A stretch of DNA of 64,000 bases from [Eubacterium] yurii (GTDB lineage: Bacteria; Bacillota; Clostridia; Peptostreptococcales; Filifactoraceae). Location: NCBI GenBank assembly GCA_900167215.1, contig FUZS01000006.1, positions 114,858 to 178,857 on the forward strand, in the 5' to 3' direction. The notes under the pieces are model-generated. The model had not been told where the DNA came from and ran no database searches. It saw nothing but the letters and a program-made list of their open reading frames with translations. Of the stretch, positions 26,001 through 35,338 are shown piece by piece. The stretch's first letter is position 1. Every line of letters starts with the position of its first letter. The position numbers and the translations under genes were made by a program.

Positions 26001-26785
26001 GTTATAGGTTTTTTAATATTAAGCTCATCTCTTAATTTTAAATATTGATTGTAAGTATTCTCTATGAGTTTATCTTCAAATTTTACCTCATCTATTATTG
26101 TATTAAATGTTGTATGTCTACAATGATCCGACCAATATGTGTCTATAACCCTTATTTCTGTAATTGTAGGATTTCTCTTTTCACCTTTAAAATAATCACG
26201 ACACATCATCAAATCATTGATATCCATAGCAAGGGAAAGTATTTTATGGAAGTCTTCTAACTGTTTATCATAAAAATCTATGAAATTGTCAATTACTTCC
26301 ACTGCTTTTCCGCTTTCATAGTGAGTGATTATAGACTTTGGTGTATCAAGGCTTGCCTCTCTTGATTCTACAGGATTTATCACATACTTTTTGATTTTGT
26401 TGATATCTTCCTTCGAAATATCACCATAGAGGCAAAATATCTTTGCAAAATTCACTATAGGCATCTGTCCATTTGAGATTATCTGTATACACTGCATGGC
26501 AGAGTCTGCCCTTTGGTCAAATTGTCCGGGCAAGGCTTCCACTGCAAAAACAAGGGAAGTATCTACATTTAAATTCTTGCTGACTATATCCAACTGAGGC
26601 TCAGAAAAAATTGTCTTTATTGAATATTCAAAAGACTCTTTACTGATATTTTCGACATAATATCTATTTATTATTCGTATTTTTTCAAGATTTTTTATTC
26701 CAAGAAATGTATGGCAATCAGATAGTAAACTCTTTGCTTCACTTGCAAATTCTTCTTTTTTTTCTACAAATACCTGATAAAGCAT
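23093..26785 (-). CDS. purL: Phosphoribosylformylglycinamidine synthase, single-chain PurL
   Basis: 1230 residues: the long PurL with synthetase and glutaminase in one chain, instead of the PurS/Q/L trio usual in Bacillus. It makes FGAM from FGAR, ATP and glutamine. Seen in order: [14 protein letters not shown] (about 215, PurL start motif), [26 protein letters not shown]-type substrate loop near 315-340, a second AIRS-like half near 700-900, and a C-terminal class I glutaminase with [13 protein letters not shown], the nucleophile in [13 protein letters not shown] and the His/Glu in SHGEGRF. It overlaps the purD stop by one base and is the last gene of the purine block. Confidence 0.96.
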   Translation of the reverse strand: [1230 protein letters not shown]

Positions 26786-28059
26786 TATTTTTCCTCCATT
26801 TCCTTTTTCAAGGCTTTTTTACCTATGTCTTTTCTGTAGTAAGAATTTTCAAAATCTATTTGTTTAAGCATATCGTAGGATTTTTCTATCGCTTTTTTTA
26901 GAGTAGTATCAACTCCTGTTACTCCAAGCACTCTACCTGAATTTGTATATAGTTTGCCGTCTTTTTCTATTGCACCTGCAAAATACACATTATCCAGTAT
27001 TTCATCAGGTACATTTATTTCAAAGCCCTTATCGTATTTTTCAGGATAACCGTCTGAAGCCATTACTACACAACAAGCACTATTATCAGAAAATTTTACT
27101 TCTACATCTGCAAGATATCCCTTTGTTACAGCCTGCATTATTGTTAATAAGTCGCTCTTTAACAGTGGTAGCACTACCTGAGTCTCAGGATCTCCGAACC
27201 TACAGTTGTACTCTATAACCTTTACACCATCATCTGTTATTATAAGACCGAAGTAAAGACAGCCTTTAAAAGTCCTATTTTCACTATTCATGGCATTAAT
27301 AGTAGGTATGAATATTTTTTCCATACATTGCTTTGCAATTTCTGTTGTATAATATGGATTAGGGGCGATAGTTCCCATACCTCCGGTATTCACGCCTTTG
27401 TCATCATCCTTACTAAGCTTGTGATCCATAGATGAAATCATAGGAACTATTGTTTTGCCGTCTGTAAGAGTTAATACAGATACTTCCACACCTGTCAAAA
27501 ATTCTTCTATTACAATATTTTCTCCGCTTTTACCGAATTTTTTGTCAAGCATTGAGGCTTTTATTGCGGATATAGCTTCTTCTTTATCTTGAGCTATAGT
27601 TACACCCTTACCAAGAGCCAATCCGTCAGCCTTTATTACAACAGGCATAGACATGGTTTCCAAGTATTTTACGGCAAATTCATAATCAGAAAATGTCTCA
27701 TACTTTGCAGTAGGAATGTTGTATTTTTTCATAAGATTTTTGGAAAATATCTTGCTACCTTCAATTATTGCAGATTTTTTTTCAGGACCGAAACAATCTA
27801 TTCCGTTTTCTTGAAGTATATCCACAAGACCAAGCACAAGAGGATCATCAGGAGATACAATACAATAGTCAACTTTATTTTCAATAACAAAATTTTTTAT
27901 ATTTTCCAAATCTGTAGGGGAGATATCTACGCAAATTGCATCTGCTCTCATTCCGGCGTTTCCAGGTAGGGCATATATTTTTTCTACAGACTTATTTTCT
28001 TTGATTTTTTTGATGATGGCGTGCTCTCTACCACCACCACCTATTATTGCTATATTCAC
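26785..28059 (-). CDS. purD: Phosphoribosylamine-glycine ligase (GAR synthetase)
   Basis: 424 residues, full length. It starts at GTG with AGGAGG five bases upstream and the family N-terminus MNIAIIGGGGREHAIIKK. ATP-grasp motifs follow: PVVIKADGLALGKGVTIA near 135-152, NIVIEEFLTGVEVSVLTLTD, and VIEYNCRFGDPETQVVLPLL near 285. It joins phosphoribosylamine to glycine, step two of purine synthesis. purL starts on its last base, and the AICAR formyltransferase gene ends 12 nt before it. Confidence 0.97.
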   Translation of the reverse strand: MNIAIIGGGGREHAIIKKIKENKSVEKIYALPGNAGMRADAICVDISPTDLENIKNFVIENKVDYCIVSPDDPLVLGLVDILQENGIDCFGPEKKSAIIEGSKIFSKNLMKKYNIPTAKYETFSDYEFAVKYLETMSMPVVIKADGLALGKGVTIAQDKEEAISAIKASMLDKKFGKSGENIVIEEFLTGVEVSVLTLTDGKTIVPMISSMDHKLSKDDDKGVNTGGMGTIAPNPYYTTEIAKQCMEKIFIPTINAMNSENRTFKGCLYFGLIITDDGVKVIEYNCRFGDPETQVVLPLLKSDLLTIMQAVTKGYLADVEVKFSDNSACCVVMASDGYPEKYDKGFEINVPDEILDNVYFAGAIEKDGKLYTNSGRVLGVTGVDTTLKKAIEKSYDMLKQIDFENSYYRKDIGKKALKKEMEEK

Positions 28060-28071
28060 AACAGCCTCCTA

Positions 28072-29256
28072 TTAATGATGAAATAATCTCAGATTTGTAA
28101 ATACACTGACCATATTATATTCATCACAAGTTTCTATTACCTTATCGTCATTTACTGAGCCTCCGACTTGAACGATGTATCTTACCCCGCTTTTCTTAGC
28201 CCTTATTATATTGTCTGAAAATGGGAAAAAGGCATCTGAGCCAAGTATTACATTATCAAGATTTGAAAGATATTCACTTATTTCTTCTTGAGTTAAGACA
28301 TCAGGTCTTTTTTCAAAATAGTTTTGCCATATTTTATCTGCACATACATCTTCTTCGTTTTTATTGATATAGTTTTCAATTACGTTGTCTCTTGTAGCTC
28401 TTGATATATCTGATTTAAAACTTAGATTCAAAACTTTGGGGTGCTGACGCAAAAACCAAGTATCTGATTTTGAGCCGGCGATTCTGGTGCAATGTATTCT
28501 TGATTGCTGACCTGCTCCTATGCCGGTAGTTTGTCCTTCAAAAGTAAAACAAACAGAGTTTGATTGAGTATATTTCAGAGTAATCATTGAAAGAATGAAG
28601 TCTCTTTTTACATTATCAGGCAAATCTTTATTTTTAGTAACAATATTATCAAGCAAACTTTCATCTATAGGAAAGTCATTTTTATCCTGTTCAAATATTA
28701 CACCAAAGACCTGTTTAATTTCCTTAGATGCAGCCTTGTAATCCTCATCAATTTTAATAATATTATATCTTCCTTTTTTCTTTGCTTTAAGAATTTTAAG
28801 AGCTTCATCATCATAAGATGGAGCAATTATACCGTCTGAAACCTCACGAGAAATAATCTTTGCGACTGTAACATCACATCTGTCTGATAAGGCTATGAAA
28901 TCTCCAAATGACGACATCCTGTCAGTGCCTCTTGCCCTTGCATAAGCACAGGCAATAGGGGAGTCATCAAGCTTTTCTATGTCATCTACAAAACAGGCTC
29001 TTTTTAAGTTGTCATCAAGCTTTATTCCTAATGCTACTGAAGTAGGGCTTACATGCTTAAAAGAAGTTGCACAGGGAAGGTTTAAAGCTTGTTTTACTTC
29101 TTTTACAAGCTGATAGGCGTTAAATGCATCTAAGAAATTAATATATCCGGGATTTCCGTTTAGGATTTCAAATGGTAAATCAGCATCATCTTTCATATAT
29201 AGTCTTGCTGATTTTTGATTGGGATTGCATCCGTATTTAAGTTGAAACTCTTTCAT
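28072..29256 (-). CDS. purH: Stand-alone AICAR formyltransferase (PurH-type, no cyclohydrolase domain)
   Basis: 394 residues covering only the AICAR transformylase half of PurH; the normal bifunctional enzyme is about 510 residues with an N-terminal IMP cyclohydrolase. It starts MKEFQLKYGCNPNQKSARLY, where full PurH is already past residue 190. The catalytic Lys-His lie in ATSFKHVSPTSVALG (about 63-77); FEGQTTGIGAGQQSRIHCTR near 250 and SDAFFPFSDNI near 350 match folate/AICAR binding. It formylates AICAR to FAICAR. The missing ring closure is supplied by the PurO-type gene just upstream (8-nt gap). Confidence 0.92.
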   Translation of the reverse strand: MKEFQLKYGCNPNQKSARLYMKDDADLPFEILNGNPGYINFLDAFNAYQLVKEVKQALNLPCATSFKHVSPTSVALGIKLDDNLKRACFVDDIEKLDDSPIACAYARARGTDRMSSFGDFIALSDRCDVTVAKIISREVSDGIIAPSYDDEALKILKAKKKGRYNIIKIDEDYKAASKEIKQVFGVIFEQDKNDFPIDESLLDNIVTKNKDLPDNVKRDFILSMITLKYTQSNSVCFTFEGQTTGIGAGQQSRIHCTRIAGSKSDTWFLRQHPKVLNLSFKSDISRATRDNVIENYINKNEEDVCADKIWQNYFEKRPDVLTQEEISEYLSNLDNVILGSDAFFPFSDNIIRAKKSGVRYIVQVGGSVNDDKVIETCDEYNMVSVFTNLRLFHH

Positions 29257-29264
29257 AAAAACTC

Positions 29265-29978
29265 CTAAATATTTTTATTTATAATCTTATTTATACTTGT
29301 ATTATTTTTTAAATCAATATATCTAACATATAGAGCTATCTTATTTTCAAAATTTAAGCTTTGCCATATTGAATTTGCAAACTCATCAATATCATTAGGA
29401 ATACTTACTTTCAAAGGTTCACCTCTAAATGAAATAAGAGGGTTTGCTTCCATATATGTGTGGATGAAGTGACCTGTATTATCAAGAGCTTCATAATTGT
29501 AGAAAAATCTTTCGCATGCAGTCCCTTGAGAGTCTGCGCTTTTTAATATACTTAACTTATAGGTAAAATTATTATTTTCTATATTTACAAGTCCGCTTAT
29601 TCTTGGTGTAAAGTTAGGAGAATCAGGTTCAAACTTTCTTAAAAAAAGTGAGTCTTCAAAACTTCTATTATTTTTAAGTCCGTCATAAATTGTATCTGTA
29701 TGGTCTCCGTTAGTAACAATTATATTATTTTCAAATCTTTTGATTGCCGGATATATTATAAGACTTGGATCTTCTACCTTGCTTTCATCAAAGGCTCTTG
29801 TAAATATATCTCCATTTATTTCTTCTAATATCCTATTTCTGCTGTTTTGACTTCTTCCACTTAGGAAATAAGCTAAGCAAAGCTTGTCATTTTCACTTTT
29901 TCCTATGATTATTCCTCTGCCTGGATAAGGGTTAGCTTTTAACAGCTTTTCTATCTTAGCTATATTTTTCGTCTGCAA
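29265..29978 (-). CDS. purO: IMP cyclohydrolase, PurO type
   Basis: 237 residues similar to the archaeal PurO family rather than the PurH domain. Family features include ANPYPGRGIIIGKSENDKLC at the N-terminus, FLSGRSQNSRNR near 45, DPSLIIYPAIKRF, NGDHTDTIYDGL near 115, and EPDSPNFTPRISGLV. PurO has an Ntn-hydrolase-like fold and closes FAICAR to IMP. The start is a TTG with AAAGGAG six bases upstream, inside the end of purN (23-bp overlap). Together with the stand-alone formyltransferase it replaces bifunctional PurH. I am fairly sure of the family. Confidence 0.85.
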   Translation of the reverse strand: MQTKNIAKIEKLLKANPYPGRGIIIGKSENDKLCLAYFLSGRSQNSRNRILEEINGDIFTRAFDESKVEDPSLIIYPAIKRFENNIIVTNGDHTDTIYDGLKNNRSFEDSLFLRKFEPDSPNFTPRISGLVNIENNNFTYKLSILKSADSQGTACERFFYNYEALDNTGHFIHTYMEANPLISFRGEPLKVSIPNDIDEFANSIWQSLNFENKIALYVRYIDLKNNTSINKIINKNI

Positions 29979-30594
29979 TTTTATTCTCCTTTAAAATTTG
30001 CTTACATATCTTTTCAACAGAAAGTGGCAGTATCTTCCATTCAGCTTCTTGCATTACTCTTTCCTGCAGGGATTTTGGCGTATCGTCTTCTTTTACCTTT
30101 ACGCTTTTTTGCATGATTATTTCTCCACCGTCAGGTATTTCATTTACAAAATGTGTAGTTGCACCTGTAACTTTCACGCCCTTTTTCAGTGCAGCCTCAT
30201 GTACCTTGATACCGTAATATCCTTCCCCGCAAAATGATGGAATCAACGAAGGATGGACATTGATTATCCTGTCCTTGAATGTATGGATGAAGATATCGTC
30301 AACAATAGTTAAAAAACCCGCCATAACTATCAAATCAATGTCGTTTTTTTTCAGTATATCTATCATAGATTGTTCAAAGTTATCTGGGTGAGACTTTTTA
30401 GTAACGACATAAGTTGCTATATTATTTTTCTTTGCCCTCTCAAGAGCGTAGGCATCTTCATTATTGGATAACACCAGTTTTATTATTCCGTTTTTTATGA
30501 CTTTGGAGTCTATCAATGCCTGAAGATTGGTGCCACCACCTGAAACCATAACAGCAATATTTACTTTTTTCTTTTCGTTTAGTTTCTTAGACAT
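29956..30594 (-). CDS. purN: Phosphoribosylglycinamide formyltransferase (10-formyl-THF dependent)
   Basis: 212 residues. It has the PurN N-terminus VNIAVMVSGGGTNLQALIDS, the folate/active-site segment VMAGFLTIVDDIFIHTFKDR and IINVHPSLIPSFCGEGYYG with catalytic Asn-His, then GVKVTGATTHFVNEIPDGGE with the catalytic Asp further on. It formylates GAR to FGAR using 10-formyltetrahydrofolate. It sits between purM (9-nt gap) and the purO-like gene, which starts within its last codons. Confidence 0.96.
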   Translation of the reverse strand: MSKKLNEKKKVNIAVMVSGGGTNLQALIDSKVIKNGIIKLVLSNNEDAYALERAKKNNIATYVVTKKSHPDNFEQSMIDILKKNDIDLIVMAGFLTIVDDIFIHTFKDRIINVHPSLIPSFCGEGYYGIKVHEAALKKGVKVTGATTHFVNEIPDGGEIIMQKSVKVKEDDTPKSLQERVMQEAEWKILPLSVEKICKQILKENKIADEKYS

Positions 30595-30603
30595 ATCTTA
30601 TTC

Positions 30604-31647
30604 CTATATCATTTTTATTTTTTCTTCATCTTTTATTATTTGACCAATTACATAAGCATTTTCGCCGTTAGATTTCAAAATTTCAAGAGCTTTATCCACG
30701 TCATCTTTTCCAACTATAACGGTCATTCCTACTCCCATATTAAATGTATTGAACATATCTCTTATATTAATATTTCCTTTTTTGGAAATCAGATTAAAAA
30801 TAGGTAGGATATTAATCTTGTCTTGAACTATTTCAGCACATAAGCCTTCTGGTATAGAACGAGGTATATTTTCATAAAAACCTCCTCCTGTTATATGGGA
30901 TATGCCTTTGACATTTACTTCTTCAATAAGTTTTAGTATGGCTTTTACATATATTCTTGTAGGTGTGAGCAGACAAGAAGCTATAGACTGACCATTTAAT
31001 TCATCATTAGGAGAAGTTATATCAGAATTTTCTACATCAAAAACCTTTCTTACCAAAGAAAAACCGTTGGAATGTACTCCACTTGAAGGTAGAGCTATGA
31101 TAACATCGCTTGCTTTCATCTTTGACTTGTCTATTATTTTTTCCTTATCTACTATGCCGCTGCAATACCCTGCCAAATCGTACTCATCCTCAGGATAGAA
31201 TCCGGGCATTTCAGCTGTTTCTCCGCCTATAAGTGCACAGTCAGATTCAACGCAGGCATCACATACTCCCTTTACTATCTGCTCTATTTTTTCAGGTACA
31301 TTCTTACCACAGGCTATATAGTCAAGAAAATACAGCGGTTTTGCTCCACAGCAAATAATGTCGTTTACGCACATTGCTACGCAGTCAATTCCTATTGTAT
31401 CGTGTTTATCAAGTAAAAAGGCAAGCTTCAGCTTTGTGCCTACACCGTCAGTTCCACTGACAAGCACAGGTTTTTTTATGCCTGTAAGGTCAAGCTCGAA
31501 CAAGCCTCCAAAACCTCCAACATCTGAAAACACTCCCTTGGTAAGTGTTCTTGCTATGTGAGTTTTCATCAGTTCTACAGCTTTATATCCTGCAGTTATG
31601 TCTACTCCGGCATCCTTATATGCCTTAGAATATGATTTTTCGCTCAT
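30604..31647 (-). CDS. purM: Phosphoribosylformylglycinamidine cyclo-ligase (AIR synthetase)
   Basis: 347 residues, normal length. Landmarks: YKDAGVDITAGYKAVELMK at the N-terminus, FGGLFELD, LVSGTDGVGTKLKLAF near 60 with the Asp of the ATP site, DCVAMCVNDIICCGAKPLYF near 88, GGETAEMPGFY near 142, SSGVHSNGFSLVRKVF near 188 and HITGGGFYENIPR near 252. It closes the imidazole ring (FGAM to AIR). AAAGGAG precedes the ATG; purF ends three bases upstream. Confidence 0.97.
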   Translation of the reverse strand: MSEKSYSKAYKDAGVDITAGYKAVELMKTHIARTLTKGVFSDVGGFGGLFELDLTGIKKPVLVSGTDGVGTKLKLAFLLDKHDTIGIDCVAMCVNDIICCGAKPLYFLDYIACGKNVPEKIEQIVKGVCDACVESDCALIGGETAEMPGFYPEDEYDLAGYCSGIVDKEKIIDKSKMKASDVIIALPSSGVHSNGFSLVRKVFDVENSDITSPNDELNGQSIASCLLTPTRIYVKAILKLIEEVNVKGISHITGGGFYENIPRSIPEGLCAEIVQDKINILPIFNLISKKGNINIRDMFNTFNMGVGMTVIVGKDDVDKALEILKSNGENAYVIGQIIKDEEKIKMI

Positions 31648-31650
31648 ACT

Positions 31651-33075
31651 TTACTCCTTTTTATTCCAACAGTAGGTACATAATTTATCTTTATCCAAGC
31701 CTATAGCTCTAATCAAGCCTTCAAGTGACTGAAAAGCAAGCGACGCAAGGTGTAATTTTTTGCAGATTGCATCAAGCAGATTTTTTCCTCTTTGAGTAGA
31801 AGCGTCTGAATACTCATCAATATAATTAAACCCTTCCTGTCCTTCTAATTCCACAATTACTCTTCTTGTTATCAATTCCATGTCACTGTTGGAACGTGAA
31901 AAGTTAAGGAATTTGCAAGGATACATTATTGGTGGACAGGCAGAACGAATGTGGACGGACTTTGCACCCTGTTCATACAAAAAATCTACAGTTTCTTTCA
32001 ATTGAGTACCTCTTACAATGGAATCATCTACAAATAACAGGCTTTTATTACATATCAATTCTTTTACAGGAATTTGTTTCATCTTTGCTATCCTACTTCT
32101 GTCTGATTGATTTGTAGGGGTAAAACTCCTGGACCATGTAGGAGTATATTTTATAAAAGCCCTTGCAAAAGGTATATTACTTTCATTTGAATATCCTATA
32201 GCGTGTGGAGTTCCTGAATCAGGGACTCCACCGACATAATCAATATTTTCTTTGTTGAATTGCAATCTGTCATACTCAGCAAGTATTAGTCCATTTTTGT
32301 ATCTCATCATCTCTACGTTTATGCCCTCATAATTGGAAGTGGGGTATCCGTAGTATGTCCACAAAAAGGAGCATATTCTCATCTTTTCAAGTGGTGGAGA
32401 TAGTTGTTTTATGCCGTCACAAGATATTTCGACTATTTCTCCAGGACCAAGCTCTTTTTCGTCTACATAATCTAACTTTTGGTATGCAAAGGACTCAAAT
32501 GAAACACAATATCCATCTTCATTTTTTCCTATAAGAACAGGGAGTCTGCCATATTTATCACGCACTGCAATTATCTTTGCATCATCTTTTAGGATCAGGA
32601 TATTTGCGGTTCCATCTATTTTATCCCTCATAAACTTAATTCCGTCAACAAAATTATCTTTTTGGCTTATAAGAGAGGCTATAAGTTCAGTTGTATTTAC
32701 TTTTCCACCTGTCATAGAATCAAAATGTCCACAATAATTAAAAAGGTACTCATCTATAAGTTGCTTGGCATTGTTTACAATGCCTATTACACAAATAGCG
32801 AAAGAGCCTATTTTAGAACGTATAAGCAGAGGTTGCGGTTCGTTGTCACTTATACAACCTATGGCAGAGTTTCCACTCATTTCTTCAAAGATTTTTTCAA
32901 ATTTTGCACGAAAAGGAGTGTTTTCAATATTGTGAATGTCACGTTGCAAGCCTTTTTCACTGTCAAACACGGTGACACCTGCTCTATGAGAACCTAAATG
33001 TGAGTGGTAGTCAGTGCCGAAAAATATATCTGAAATAGCACTTTGTTGACTTGCTACTCCAAAAAAACCTCCCAT
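31651..33075 (-). CDS. purF: Amidophosphoribosyltransferase-like PurF lacking the N-terminal cysteine nucleophile
   Basis: 474 residues. The phosphoribosyltransferase half is intact: PDSGTPHAIGYS near 285-296 and the PRPP loop FVDDSIVRGTQ at 348-358. Four cysteines match the iron-sulfur ligands of Bacillus PurF: C235, C387, C466 and C469. The N-terminus, however, reads MGGFFGVASQQ, whereas normal PurF reads MCGI with Cys2 becoming the glutaminase nucleophile. The start is certain (GGAGGAAGATA before the ATG), so glutamine hydrolysis by the usual mechanism is not expected. I recall similar MGGFFG-type relatives in Bacteroides and Clostridia. It leads purM and is the only PurF here. It could use free ammonia or an external glutaminase. 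Confidence 0.88.
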   Translation of the reverse strand: MGGFFGVASQQSAISDIFFGTDYHSHLGSHRAGVTVFDSEKGLQRDIHNIENTPFRAKFEKIFEEMSGNSAIGCISDNEPQPLLIRSKIGSFAICVIGIVNNAKQLIDEYLFNYCGHFDSMTGGKVNTTELIASLISQKDNFVDGIKFMRDKIDGTANILILKDDAKIIAVRDKYGRLPVLIGKNEDGYCVSFESFAYQKLDYVDEKELGPGEIVEISCDGIKQLSPPLEKMRICSFLWTYYGYPTSNYEGINVEMMRYKNGLILAEYDRLQFNKENIDYVGGVPDSGTPHAIGYSNESNIPFARAFIKYTPTWSRSFTPTNQSDRSRIAKMKQIPVKELICNKSLLFVDDSIVRGTQLKETVDFLYEQGAKSVHIRSACPPIMYPCKFLNFSRSNSDMELITRRVIVELEGQEGFNYIDEYSDASTQRGKNLLDAICKKLHLASLAFQSLEGLIRAIGLDKDKLCTYCWNKKE

Positions 33076-33268
33076 TATCTTCCTCCAATGGTTTAATAGA
33101 CGTATTTTAAATATATTTTGAGTATAGGTATTTTAAATTTAGCTTCTTATCTAAATTTCCTTATAAAAAAATCTAATAGAATAAGTGTATAGAACAATAT
33201 TTAGTATAAGAAATTTCAATATGTTAAAATAAAATATTAATAAATAAGCCTAATTTAATAAATAGTTA

Positions 33269-33760
33269 TTAATTAAATCTTTGTGAAATATCTCTATCCT
33301 TTTCAAGTACCTTTTCTTTGTCAGATAATCTTCGTTTAAGCAATTTATCATACAGTGTTTCATCTTCAATAGATAAGATCTGAATTGCAAGTAGTGCAGC
33401 GTTTACACCTCCGTCTATTGCTACTGTAGCCACAGGTATACCCGGAGGCATCTGTACAGTGGAAAGTAGGGCGTCCATACCGTCAAGATTTGTGGATTTG
33501 CATGGTATACCTATTACAGGTAAAACAGTATTTGCAGCTATGGCTCCAGCAAGATGAGCAGCCATACCTGCTGCACAAATTATTACGCCAAAGTTGTTAT
33601 TTCTTGCATTTGATGAAAATTCAAGAGCCTTTTCAGGTGTTCTATGTGCAGAATATACATGTACTTCATAGGGCACATCAAAATCTTTCAATGTTTGAAT
33701 ACTCTTTTCAATTATTGGTAAATCACTATCACTACCCATTAAAATTCCAACTTTTTTCAT
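33269..33760 (-). CDS. purE: N5-carboxyaminoimidazole ribonucleotide mutase
   Basis: 163 residues from the second ATG (33760), which is six bases after AGGAG; the first ATG touches the site. It is the class I PurE type: [38 protein letters not shown] (catalytic His) and [20 protein letters not shown] near 75-94, with [12 protein letters not shown] after. No purK lies next to it in the window. It is separated from purF by about 190 bp and from the IMP dehydrogenase gene by 72 bp, so it may be its own unit or be co-transcribed. Confidence 0.96.
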   Translation of the reverse strand: MKKVGILMGSDSDLPIIEKSIQTLKDFDVPYEVHVYSAHRTPEKALEFSSNARNNNFGVIICAAGMAAHLAGAIAANTVLPVIGIPCKSTNLDGMDALLSTVQMPPGIPVATVAIDGGVNAALLAIQILSIEDETLYDKLLKRRLSDKEKVLEKDRDISQRFN

Positions 33761-33832
33761 AATCATCTCCTAATTATAAACTAACAAAAATATATAATAA
33801 CATCAAAACTAATCTATGAAAGAACTGTAAAT

Positions 33833-35338
33833 TTATTTAATAGTAGGAGCTTTTTCCTTTTGTATAACATCATGAGCACCACCTTCAACTATACTTGTAG
33901 CCGATACAAGGGTAATCTTAGCATTTTTTTGTAACTCTTCTATATTTAGGGCACCACAATTACACATGGTTGATTTTATCTTGCTTAGAGTTAAATCAAC
34001 ATTATCTTTTAAACTACCGGCATAAGGAACATAAGAGTCCACGCCTTCTTCAAAGGAAAGTTTCTTATCCCCACCAAGATCGTATCTTTCCCAATTTCTT
34101 GCTCTTGCAGAGCCTTCTCCCCAGTACTCTTTGTAGTATGTTCCGGCAATACTTACTTTATTTGATGGACTTTCGTCAAATCTGGCAAAGTATCTGCCCA
34201 GCATTACAAAGTCAGCTCCCATGGCAAGCGCAAGAGTGATATGGTGATCATAAACTATTCCGCCATCTGAGCAGACAGGTACATATATTCCTGTTTCTTC
34301 AAAATACTTATCTCTTTCCTTACAAACTTCAATTATGGCTGTAGCCTGTCCTCTGCCTATGCCCTTTGTCTCTCTTGTGATACATATAGAGCCGCCACCT
34401 ATACCGACTTTAACAAAATCTGCACCACAATCAGCCAAAAATCTGAATCCTTCAGCATCAACTACATTTCCTGCACCTACTTTTACTCTGTCACCATATT
34501 TTTCTCTAATCCATTTTATAGTCAGCTCCTGCCACTGAGAAAATCCCTCAGAAGAATCAATACAAAGTACATCTGCTCCTGCTTCTACCAAAGCAGGTAC
34601 TCTTTTTTCATAATCTCTGGTATTTATTCCTGCGCCGACTATATACCTCTTAGAGCTGTCAAGGATTTCATCAGGATTGTTCTTATTACTGTCATAGTCT
34701 TTTCTAAAAACAAAGTAGCAGAGATTAAAGTTATCATCAACTATAGGGAGAGTGTTTAACTTATTGTTCCAAATTATGTTATTAGCTTCTTTTAAGGTAA
34801 TACCTTCTTTTCCGTATATCAACTTTTCAAAAGGAGTCATAAATTCAGCAACTTTCATATCGGTACTCATACGGCTTATACGATAATCTCTACCCGTTAC
34901 TATTCCAAGCAATTTGCCGTTAGGGCTGCCGTCAGCGGTTACAGCTACTGTAGAAAAACCTGTTTTTTCCTTGAGGTCCAGTATGTCTTGGAGAGTATTG
35001 ACAGGTGAGACATTAGCTCTACTTGTTACAAAACCTGCCTTATATGTTTTCACCTTTCTTACCATTTCAGCCTCATCTTCTATTGATTGAGAGCAAAAAA
35101 TAAATGAAATTCCCCCTTGTTTAGCAAGAGCAACAGCAAGTTCATCTCCAGATACGGATTGCATGATTGCAGAAACAAGAGGGATATTAAGAGTAATAGG
35201 GCACACTTCACCTTTTTTGTATTTAATTAACGGAGTTTTCAAATTAACATTTGCAGGAATACACTCAGTAGAAGAGTATCCCGGTATCAGCAAATATTCG
35301 CTGAAAGTATGAGACGGTTCATTTATAAACTTAGCCAT
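33833..35338 (-). CDS. guaB: IMP dehydrogenase
   Basis: 501 residues. The TIM barrel is interrupted near residues 95-215 by two CBS domains ([20 protein letters not shown] and so on; [20 protein letters not shown]). The active-site loop [20 protein letters not shown] has the catalytic Cys (canonical GIGPGSICTTR, so the Pro-to-Gly and Thr-to-Ile changes are mild variants), followed by [20 protein letters not shown], and the [17 protein letters not shown] flap. It oxidises IMP to XMP for GMP synthesis. It also resembles GuaB-like variants of this longer type, so paralogy is possible. AAGGAG precedes the ATG. Confidence 0.9.
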   Translation of the reverse strand: MAKFINEPSHTFSEYLLIPGYSSTECIPANVNLKTPLIKYKKGEVCPITLNIPLVSAIMQSVSGDELAVALAKQGGISFIFCSQSIEDEAEMVRKVKTYKAGFVTSRANVSPVNTLQDILDLKEKTGFSTVAVTADGSPNGKLLGIVTGRDYRISRMSTDMKVAEFMTPFEKLIYGKEGITLKEANNIIWNNKLNTLPIVDDNFNLCYFVFRKDYDSNKNNPDEILDSSKRYIVGAGINTRDYEKRVPALVEAGADVLCIDSSEGFSQWQELTIKWIREKYGDRVKVGAGNVVDAEGFRFLADCGADFVKVGIGGGSICITRETKGIGRGQATAIIEVCKERDKYFEETGIYVPVCSDGGIVYDHHITLALAMGADFVMLGRYFARFDESPSNKVSIAGTYYKEYWGEGSARARNWERYDLGGDKKLSFEEGVDSYVPYAGSLKDNVDLTLSKIKSTMCNCGALNIEELQKNAKITLVSATSIVEGGAHDVIQKEKAPTIK

